From Opitutus sp. GAS368 (GTDB taxonomy: Bacteria > Verrucomicrobiota > Verrucomicrobiia > Opitutales > Opitutaceae): a DNA stretch of 5,246 nucleotides. The notes beneath the pieces were generated by a model. It was not told where the DNA came from, did not search any database, and saw nothing but the letters and a program-made list of their open reading frames with translations. Each line of letters begins with the position of its first letter. Positions within the stretch are counted from its first letter, which is position 1. Shown here in pieces: positions 1-5,246 of this stretch. The stretch lies in contig CAMAXB010000224.1 of NCBI GenBank assembly GCA_945862035.1, positions 1 through 5,246 on the forward strand, written 5' to 3'. A program made the position numbers and the translations under genes.

Positions 1-1893
1 GGAAATCAGGCAGAGCGTCACGACCGCCGCATACAGCCAGACCATCATCGGAATCTGCGCTGCGGCGACGACTTCATTGGTGACCGCCATCACCCCGGCA
101 TTGCCCGTGGCCAGCCGGAACCGCGCGCGCTCTGTCCCGTGCGCCTCGCGGAATTCCTTGATCGCCGTCACCACGGTCTGGAGCGTCTCCGCCCGATGAT
201 CCTTCAGGTAGATCATCACCGGGATCACGCTGCCGTCGGCATTGAGCAGTCCGCTCGATGTCTCGACCGGCGCCACGGCCTGGGCGAGGGCCTGGGGATT
301 GCGCGGGATCACCCGCCACTTCAGACTTCCTTCGTTCCAGCCCGCGTTGATCGTCTTGGCGTAGTCCGTGAGCGCGAGCGTCGACTGCACGCCCTCGACC
401 CCCCGCAGATGGGACGCAAAGCGATCAACCAGCGCCATCACGTCATGATCGATCACGCCATTCGGTACGGTTTCAACGAGCACGGTGATCGTGTCCGCCC
501 CGATCGCGAACTCGGAGGTGATCACCGCCGTGTCGCGATTGTACCGCGAATCAACCCGGAGTTCAGGCACCCCGGCATGGACGTCACCGATCGGGACCTT
601 CCGGGCCTGGACGAGGCCAAAGACCCAGAGGCCCAGACAGACTGCAATGATCAGGATTGAACCGCGTCCGGTCGTGACCGTCACGAGGCGACGCCAGGAC
701 GGCTGCAGCGCGAATCGCCGGAAATTCACCTGCCGGCGGAAATTCGGCTTCATCCGGGTCCACGAGAGCAGCAGCGGCAGAAAGAAACGATCGGTGAAAA
801 TGATGAGCATGACACCGAGACTCGCCGTGATCGCGAGCTCCCGGATGATCGGAATATCGATCAGATAAATCGTGAGAAATCCAACCGTGTCCGTGACGAT
901 CGCCACCGTTCCCGGAACAAAGAGATTGCTGAACGAGGCCCGCGCCGCCGCGTATTCGTTGGCCCCGAGAGTGTATTCGTGGCGGAACGACCGCAGCATC
1001 TGCGTCGCGTGGCTGAGCGCGATGGCGAAGACGAGGAAGGGCACCAGCATCGACAACGGGTCGAGGCCGAAGCCCAGCAGATTGAGCAGACCGAGCTGCC
1101 AGATGACCGCGCAGGCGGAGGTGAAGAGCGGCAGCAGCGTGAGGACCAGCGATTGGGAGAAAAAGAAGAGCAGCAACGCCGAGATGGCGATGGCCACGAA
1201 GAAGAACAGGAAGACACCGGTGGCGCCCTCGGTGATATCGCCGATGACCTGGGCAAACCCGATGATATGGATATCGATCCGCGCCGACCCGTGGCGCTCG
1301 CGGATTGTGGTCTCAAGCGCCTTCGCCACGACCGTGTAGTCAAGCTTGGCTCCCGTCTGGGGATCGACCTCAAGGAGCGAGGCGATCACCGCCGCGCCGG
1401 TGAAGTCAGACGACACCAGCATGCCGACGCGACCCGACTTGATGATGTTCTGGCGGACCTGTTCAAAGCCCTCCGGCGTGGGCGCGAAGCCCGGCGGAAT
1501 CACATTGCCACCCTGCAGCCCATCTTCAACGACCTCCAGGTAGCGCACATTGGGCGTGAAGATCGACTGGACTTGGGCCCGGTCGACTCCCGGCAGGTAG
1601 AACGCCTCATCCGTCACCGCCTCGAGCGTGGCGAAGAAGTCCGGGGTAAAGATATCGCCCTCCCGTGCCATCAGCGCGATCACCACGCGGTTCGCGCCAC
1701 CGAACTCCGCCTGATATTGGATAAACGTCTGGATGTACTCGTGGTTCGATGGCAGCGACTTGTTAAAACTCGCGTCCACCCTCGTCCGCGCCGCAAATAC
1801 GCCCAGCACGACGGTGACCAGCACGAAGAAAAGGGTGCAGAGCACCCGGTGGCGGAACACGAACTCCTCGACCCGCGGGAGCGTTGATTTCAT
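1..1893 (-). CDS. RND-superfamily (MMPL/HpnN-like) inner-membrane transporter, C-terminus cut by window edge
   Basis: This encodes the first 631 residues of an RND permease, a proton-driven transporter in the inner membrane. I translated the frame by hand and it is open from the ATG to base 1. The layout is the RND pattern: TM1 at about residues 13-31, a periplasmic domain at 32-222, TM2-TM6 at about 223-378, a basic cytoplasmic linker at 379-408, TM7 at about 412-429, a second periplasmic domain at 430-613, and TM8 starting at about 614. Family-like motifs are EFGGANRVV (63-71), LDPLSMLVPFLVFAI (277-291), TDTVGFLTIYLIDIPIIREL (334-353) and LATGNAGVMAVTNEVV (594-609). Relatives are roughly 770-830 residues, so TM9-TM12 are probably missing past the left edge. 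The start overlaps the stop of the propeller gene by 4 bases and has no clear Shine-Dalgarno, which suggests translational coupling. The substrate is unknown. Hydrophobic cargo is inferred from MMPL and HpnN relatives. The family call is secure. Confidence 0.93.
   Translation of the reverse strand, partial: MKSTLPRVEEFVFRHRVLCTLFFVLVTVVLGVFAARTRVDASFNKSLPSNHEYIQTFIQYQAEFGGANRVVIALMAREGDIFTPDFFATLEAVTDEAFYLPGVDRAQVQSIFTPNVRYLEVVEDGLQGGNVIPPGFAPTPEGFEQVRQNIIKSGRVGMLVSSDFTGAAVIASLLEVDPQTGAKLDYTVVAKALETTIRERHGSARIDIHIIGFAQVIGDITEGATGVFLFFFVAIAISALLLFFFSQSLVLTLLPLFTSACAVIWQLGLLNLLGFGLDPLSMLVPFLVFAIALSHATQMLRSFRHEYTLGANEYAAARASFSNLFVPGTVAIVTDTVGFLTIYLIDIPIIRELAITASLGVMLIIFTDRFFLPLLLSWTRMKPNFRRQVNFRRFALQPSWRRLVTVTTGRGSILIIAVCLGLWVFGLVQARKVPIGDVHAGVPELRVDSRYNRDTAVITSEFAIGADTITVLVETVPNGVIDHDVMALVDRFASHLRGVEGVQSTLALTDYAKTINAGWNEGSLKWRVIPRNPQALAQAVAPVETSSGLLNADGSVIPVMIYLKDHRAETLQTVVTAIKEFREAHGTERARFRLATGNAGVMAVTNEVVAAAQIPMMVWLYAAVVTLCLIS
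1890..1893 (-). other. ATGA stop-start overlap coupling propeller and RND transporter translation
   Basis: The RND start codon ATG (1893-1891) and the propeller stop TGA (1892-1890) share bases as ATGA. The 20 or so bases before the start, GCATCACCCGCCTGACTGC followed by ACC, hold no convincing Shine-Dalgarno. This arrangement is typical of termination-reinitiation coupling and suggests that the two proteins are made in linked amounts, which fits partners in one complex. Confidence 0.7.
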
Positions 1894-2786
1894 GGTGCAG
1901 TCAGGCGGGTGATGCCGGCTTCGCCAACGAGGAGCAGGCCGCCGGTCTTGAGCTCCAGCAGTTCCGCCACGGCCGTGGTGTGCAGGGGCGACCACGGGGA
2001 GAAGGCCCGGCCTCCGTCCGTGCTGACGAGGAAGGTGCGGGCTTGACCCGCGACAATGACCGCCCCGCTGCGAAGCTGCACCCCCGTTGCGAGCAGGCCG
2101 GTCTGCTCCGTGCTCAGGTCTTCCCAGCCTGCGCCGCCGTCCACGCTGCGGAAGAGGCGTCCGCGCAGGCCGTGCACGATCAGGCCGCCATCCGCAAGCG
2201 GTAGCAGCCCGAAGAAGGAGCCCTCGTAGTCCGCGGGCACCAGCGCCCAGCTTTTTCCCGTGTCGGTCGAGCGGAGGAGCGTGCCCGCCTCCCCGGCAAT
2301 GAACAAGACACCCTCTGGCGTCCGCACGATTCGGTTGAAGTGAAAGTCGTCCTCACTGATGCGCCGCGGGGTCCAGGTCGCGCCGCCGTCGGCCGTCGCA
2401 AGAAAAAGACCGTAGGCGCCCACGGCGATCGCATGACGCGCGTCCACCGCACAGACGTCAAGAAAGGAGGCCTCGCGGTCGGTCTCCGCGTGCTGCACTG
2501 ACCAGGTGCGCCCGCCGTCGGACGAGTTGAGGATGACGCCGTCATGCCCCACCGCCCAGCCCAACGCGTCATCGGCGAAGGCGACCGCCGTCAGGGTCGC
2601 CGAGACCGGCGCGGGGGAGACCGTCCAGCTGTCACCCTCATCGGACGAGCGCAGGATCGCCCCCCGCTCGCCCACGACCACGAGGGCGTCGCCGCTGCGC
2701 GCGGCGTCAAGGAGCAGGCGGGAGGCTTCGGGCGGCGCGGCTGCAGCCGTGAGCGCAAGACCAAGTGCGGCGACGGCGCGCAGCAT
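1890..2786 (-). CDS. YCF48/BNR-repeat beta-propeller protein, predicted periplasmic
   Basis: This is a complete 298-residue protein, probably secreted by Sec. It has a short n-region (MLR), a hydrophobic stretch at about residues 4-16 and an Ala-rich cleavage zone near 14-17. There is no lipobox cysteine. Six Asp-box motifs of the S/T-x-D-x-G-x-x-W/F type start at residues 47, 88, 131, 173, 214 and 255. Each follows a VGxxGxIL-like strand, and a seventh such strand (VGEAGITRL, 287-295) closes the chain. This predicts a six- or seven-bladed propeller. Annotation pipelines often call such proteins photosystem II assembly factor or glycosyl hydrolase. No photosynthesis gene is near, and no hydrolase active site is evident. 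Its place between DUF1329 and the RND gene suggests a scaffold or adaptor in the same transport system, but that role is inferred. The ATG is chosen because it gives a good signal peptide and has AGGCGA at bases 2794-2799, 7 bases upstream. Confidence 0.9.
   Translation of the reverse strand: MLRAVAALGLALTAAAAPPEASRLLLDAARSGDALVVVGERGAILRSSDEGDSWTVSPAPVSATLTAVAFADDALGWAVGHDGVILNSSDGGRTWSVQHAETDREASFLDVCAVDARHAIAVGAYGLFLATADGGATWTPRRISEDDFHFNRIVRTPEGVLFIAGEAGTLLRSTDTGKSWALVPADYEGSFFGLLPLADGGLIVHGLRGRLFRSVDGGAGWEDLSTEQTGLLATGVQLRSGAVIVAGQARTFLVSTDGGRAFSPWSPLHTTAVAELLELKTGGLLLVGEAGITRLTAP
2001..2648 (-). repeat. Array of six Asp-box (BNR) coding repeats within the propeller gene
   Basis: Six copies of an 8-residue Asp-box occur at a regular spacing of 41, 43, 42, 41 and 41 residues: SSDEGDSW, SSDGGRTW, TADGGATW, STDTGKSW, SVDGGAGW and STDGGRAF. 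The last copy has Phe in place of the usual Trp. The repeats are diverged, so this looks like an old propeller built by blade duplication rather than a recent tandem expansion. The Asp-box is normally a structural turn between the third and fourth strands of a blade and is not catalytic. Confidence 0.9.
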
Positions 2787-2800
2787 GAGCCGGTCGCCTA
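2787..2800 (-). promoter_or_regulatory. Stop and ribosome binding site junction between DUF1329 and propeller genes
   Basis: On the coding strand the sequence is TAGGCGACCGGCTC followed by ATG. AGGCGA (2799-2794) is one mismatch from AGGAGA, overlaps the TAG stop and lies 7 bases from the start, a normal spacing. The 11-base gap leaves no room for a promoter or terminator, so the two genes should share a transcript. Confidence 0.5.
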
Positions 2801-4144
2801 GCGGACGCCGTCGCGACGAAGGGAGTCGGGACTGTAGTCGGCCGGGGCGCGCTGCACGCTGAAGTCGTACATCTTGCCTTCGTTATCGAGCCCGATGGCG
2901 AGGTAGCGGCCCGCCGCAAGATCCGTGTGGACCTCGAGCGTGCTCCAGAACGTGAGCGCGTCGTAGTAGTTGATGCAATGGGCCTCCGAAACGCGCCACA
3001 TCTCGCCGCGTGAATCATACTGGTCCACCGCCAAGATCTGCCAGCTGTCCTCGTCGATATAAAAGGTCCGGCGGGGATAGAGGTGGCTGGCGCTTTGCTT
3101 GAGCTTGGCTTCCACGATCCACACCCGGTGGAGCTCGTAGCGGGCGAGGTCCTGATTGATGTGCAGGGGCTTGAGGATGTCGCTGTAGCGCACGGAGTCC
3201 GAGTGCAGCTTGTACGAGTTGTAGGGCACGATCATCTCGCGCTTCCCGACGAGGGTCCACGTATAGCGGTCCGGGGCGCCGTTGAACATGTCGAACTGGT
3301 CGCTGGTGCGCATGCCATCCGAGGCCGTACCGGGATTGTCGTAGGAGACCTGAGGAGCGCGGCGGACACGGCGCTGGCCGGGGTTGTAGACCCAGGCGCG
3401 GCGTGGCTCCTTGATCTGGTCGACCGTCTCGTGCGCGATCAGGATCGTGCCGGCGAGGCGCGCCGGGGCCGTGACGGCCTGCTTGAAGTACACCAGCGTG
3501 TTGTCGAGGCCGGCCTCAGTTATGTCCTCGCGGGCGTAGTTAAAGAGAAACTCATCATTGAACTCGACCAGGTTGTAGCTGCCGCCGCGGCTGGGCATGG
3601 CTTGGCCGATCTCGCGGGTGGCGGAGACTCCCCGGTACCGGGTAAGGTGGTTCCAGAGCACCTCCAGCCCGTCCTTGGGCAGCGGGAAGGGCACGCCGGC
3701 CACGGTGCCGGCGACGCCGTTGCCGCCCTCGGTCAGGCGGGCGGTCGGGGCGTTGCGGCGGGTGGCATCGTACACGCGCTGCGGGGCCGATGCACTGCGG
3801 CGCGTCGGGTAAACGATCATCTGATAGCTCGGGTAGGCCTTGAGCAGGGAGACGGCGCCCGCCGTGAGCCGCGACTCATACTGGGCCAGATTGGCGGGCG
3901 TGATCGTGTAGAGCGGCTGGTCGGCCGCGAAGGGATCAGGATGGTGATCACCGACCTGGTAGCCCGCGGGCGGCGTGGTGATGCCACCCTCCCAGGCCGG
4001 GATGGTGCCGTCGGCATTGCCGGCGCGCTCCGCCCCGAGCGGGGTGAGGTCGCGCCCGAGGCGGTCCAATTCGGCCTCCGCGACGGCGGCGTGGGCGAGG
4101 GCAGTGGTGGCGAGCAGGAGGACGGAGGAGGAAATCAGTTTCAT
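2798..4144 (-). CDS. DUF1329 family periplasmic protein (LolB-like fold), complete
   Basis: This is a full-length 448-residue member of DUF1329 (PF07044), a family typically about 440-460 residues long. A Sec signal peptide covers about residues 1-22 (MKLISSSVLLLATTALAHA, then AVAEA), with likely cleavage after Ala19 or Ala22. There is no lipobox cysteine, so it should be soluble in the periplasm. Family signatures are LTPLGAERAGNADGTIPAW (33-51), HPDPF (68-72), YPTRRSASAP (112-121), PFPLP (152-156), WNH and RYRG (164-172), AWVYNPGQRRVRRAP (250-264), GKREMIVPYNSYKL (300-313), RYELHRVWIVEAKLK (335-349) and YPRRTFYIDEDSWQ (356-369). The family is regarded as related in fold to LolA/LolB lipoprotein carriers, which suggests binding of an acyl chain or other lipid between the membranes. 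That role is inferred. It follows DUF1302 by 7 bases and precedes the propeller gene by 11. The ATG is supported by the signal peptide and by GAGAA at bases 4149-4153. Confidence 0.95.
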   Translation of the reverse strand: MKLISSSVLLLATTALAHAAVAEAELDRLGRDLTPLGAERAGNADGTIPAWEGGITTPPAGYQVGDHHPDPFAADQPLYTITPANLAQYESRLTAGAVSLLKAYPSYQMIVYPTRRSASAPQRVYDATRRNAPTARLTEGGNGVAGTVAGVPFPLPKDGLEVLWNHLTRYRGVSATREIGQAMPSRGGSYNLVEFNDEFLFNYAREDITEAGLDNTLVYFKQAVTAPARLAGTILIAHETVDQIKEPRRAWVYNPGQRRVRRAPQVSYDNPGTASDGMRTSDQFDMFNGAPDRYTWTLVGKREMIVPYNSYKLHSDSVRYSDILKPLHINQDLARYELHRVWIVEAKLKQSASHLYPRRTFYIDEDSWQILAVDQYDSRGEMWRVSEAHCINYYDALTFWSTLEVHTDLAAGRYLAIGLDNEGKMYDFSVQRAPADYSPDSLRRDGVR

Positions 4145-4153
4145 GACGTTCTC
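4145..4153 (-). promoter_or_regulatory. Ribosome binding site of the DUF1329 gene overlapping the DUF1302 stop
   Basis: On the coding strand the junction reads TGAGAACGTC then ATG. The purine run GAGAA (bases 4153-4149) overlaps the TGA stop of DUF1302 and sits 4 bases before the start. The spacing is short and the match to a Shine-Dalgarno is modest, so ribosomes ending on DUF1302 may help load this gene. Confidence 0.5.
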
Positions 4154-5246
4154 AGAAGGAGTACTTGAGCGTGGTGGCGAAGTAGTCGCGGTCAGCGAGC
4201 AGGTTGTGGCGGCCGGCGCCGAAGAAATCGACGTAGCGGAATTCCAGCGACCAGGCGTTCTGCCAGGTCAGCTCGGCCGAAACATTGATGGATTTGCGAC
4301 CCTCGATGAAGTTGGAGAGCGGCGAGGGCGTGTTGCCCGAGACGTCGTGGGTGTAGGCAATCGTCGGCGTCAGGTTCAACCCCGCGAAGACGTTGGTGTA
4401 GTCGAGCCGGGCCACGATCTGGTAGCCCCAGGAGAAGTCATCGGCGAAGGCGGTGAGCGGCGTGCCCGGGAGCGCGCTGCCGGTGCCGGCCATGGCCGCG
4501 GGATTGCCGCTGGTAAAGGTCCCGGCGCCTTCAAACCGAAGGAGGTCCTTCGAAGGCAGATCCGGCACCCAGACGCCGCCGGCTTCACCGACAACGGTCA
4601 GCTGGCTCGCCCCGAGCTTGGGCCCGAAGACCTTGGTCAGCGTGTTCTGCGCGGTCCAGACATCGAGCCGGCGGAAGCCCGGGATCTCCCGGGCGTACTG
4701 TCCGAGGTAGTTGCCAACCTGATTGTTGGCGCCAAAGGCCGGATTGAGAGCGGAGAGCGCGGCGAAGAGCACCTCGACGTCGTCGACCTGCAGCGGTGTA
4801 TCCATCTTGTAGGACACCTCGCCCTGCCAGGCGACGCCGAATCGGGACAGGTCGGTGTTGAAGCTGGCGCCGATCATGTTGGTTCCCTCGGGGAACTCGG
4901 TGAAGTAGCGACCGGTTGCCGCGGCGGTGAGCAGGGCGATCTGGCGGGCGCCATTGATGGCGGCCTGCGTCGACGCGGCCTGGAGGGTCGCCAGCTGCAC
5001 AGGGGTGAGAGCACGCGGATTGGTCTGGGAGAGCACGAACAGACCCCAGACGGCATCGGCTTGGGCGGCGGCATTGGCGACCGGCAGGCCCGCGCTGATG
5101 AAGACCGCCGTGAGCGGGCCCGTGAGATTCGTATTAATGGGCCCCGTCGGCGTGCGCGCGCTGATCAGCTGCACGCGTCTGTGATACTTGGCGAAGTACA
5201 GGCCGAACTCGGTGTCGTTCAACCCGGCCGCGAGCGTGCGCAGGGC
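4152..5246 (-). CDS. DUF1302 family outer-membrane beta-barrel protein, N-terminus cut by window edge
   Basis: The last 364 residues of a DUF1302 (PF06980) protein are present. Members usually have about 550-650 residues, so roughly 200-280 are missing off the right edge, including the signal peptide. Visible family blocks, counted from the edge, include TEFGLYFAKYHRR near residues 12-24, a FPEGTNMIGASFNTDLSRFG block, WQGEVSYKMDTPLQ, and near the end THDVSGNTP, FIEGRKSINVSAELTWQ, WSLEFRYVDFFG and DRDYFATTLKYSF. Alternating polar and aromatic strands and a terminal Phe preceded by alternate hydrophobics form the usual outer-membrane barrel C-terminal signal recognised by the BAM machinery. It probably acts as the outer-membrane channel or receptor for the system encoded downstream, but no substrate can be read from it. 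The reading frame runs to the edge through ALRTLAAGLNDTEFG, so the TTG at 5222 is an internal leucine codon and not the start. Confidence 0.93.
   Translation of the reverse strand, partial: ALRTLAAGLNDTEFGLYFAKYHRRVQLISARTPTGPINTNLTGPLTAVFISAGLPVANAAAQADAVWGLFVLSQTNPRALTPVQLATLQAASTQAAINGARQIALLTAAATGRYFTEFPEGTNMIGASFNTDLSRFGVAWQGEVSYKMDTPLQVDDVEVLFAALSALNPAFGANNQVGNYLGQYAREIPGFRRLDVWTAQNTLTKVFGPKLGASQLTVVGEAGGVWVPDLPSKDLLRFEGAGTFTSGNPAAMAGTGSALPGTPLTAFADDFSWGYQIVARLDYTNVFAGLNLTPTIAYTHDVSGNTPSPLSNFIEGRKSINVSAELTWQNAWSLEFRYVDFFGAGRHNLLADRDYFATTLKYSF

Noticed and set aside
861..1373. A 170-codon minus-strand frame rich in Ser, Arg and Pro inside the RND gene.
   Set aside because: It is out of frame with the RND gene on the same strand and is low-complexity, with no start context. 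It is a shadow of the transporter frame.
979..1887. A 302-codon plus-strand open frame antisense to the RND gene.
   Set aside because: Its product is a monotonous Arg/Asp/Glu/His-rich chain typical of an antisense shadow, while the minus-strand frame shows clear RND transmembrane segments and motifs.
1890..2786. The propeller as a sialidase or other glycosyl hydrolase, because of its Asp-boxes.
   Set aside because: Asp-boxes are structural. I see no sialidase Arg triad arrangement or FRIP motif, and the protein is shorter than typical sialidases.
4145..4151. A possible internal promoter or terminator between the genes.
   Set aside because: The gaps are 7 and 11 bases and the third junction overlaps, which is too short for promoter elements or a hairpin with a U-run.
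3083..4168. A 361-codon plus-strand open frame antisense to the DUF1329 gene.
   Set aside because: It lies opposite a gene with strong family motifs and a signal peptide. Its Val/Gly/Arg/Asp-rich product has no recognisable domain, as expected from high third-position GC on the real strand.
4152..5222. A TTG at 5222 as a possible start of a short 356-residue outer-membrane protein.
   Set aside because: The frame stays open to the window edge, no signal peptide follows the TTG, and the residues after it match the interior of DUF1302 proteins. The gene is simply cut by the edge.

Overview
The window is a GC-rich piece of bacterial DNA that is almost wholly coding. All four genes lie on the minus strand, so transcription runs from right to left. 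In that order they are a DUF1302 outer-membrane barrel protein (its N-terminus lies beyond the right edge), a complete DUF1329 periplasmic protein, a complete YCF48/BNR-type beta-propeller protein, and an RND-superfamily (MMPL-like) membrane transporter whose C-terminus lies beyond the left edge. The transporter frame is open over the whole of bases 1-1893, giving 631 codons without a stop.

The genes are packed as one operon. There are 7 bases between DUF1302 and DUF1329 and 11 between DUF1329 and the propeller. The propeller stop and the transporter start overlap by 4 bases (ATGA on the coding strand). No gap is large enough for an internal promoter, terminator or RNA gene, and no stretch over 300 bases lacks a gene. 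The promoter must lie beyond the right edge and any terminator beyond the left edge.

The organism is Gram-negative, shown by an outer-membrane barrel with a terminal phenylalanine and by Sec signal peptides on the periplasmic proteins. From general knowledge, this set and order is common in Pseudomonadota such as Pseudomonas, Burkholderiales and marine gammaproteobacteria. The sequence alone does not fix the phylum or genus, and other high-GC Gram-negatives remain possible.

Read together, the four products form a plausible envelope-spanning route: a proton-driven RND pump in the inner membrane, two exported proteins in the periplasm (one a LolB-like lipid-binding fold, one a propeller) and a barrel in the outer membrane. 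The likely cargo is a hydrophobic molecule such as a lipid, fatty-acid derivative, sterol or hydrophobic carbon source. The substrate and even the direction of transport are not shown by the sequence. The gene set is recognisable but its function is poorly described, and it is the most interesting thing in the window. There is no sign of mobile elements, CRISPR arrays, tRNA or rRNA.
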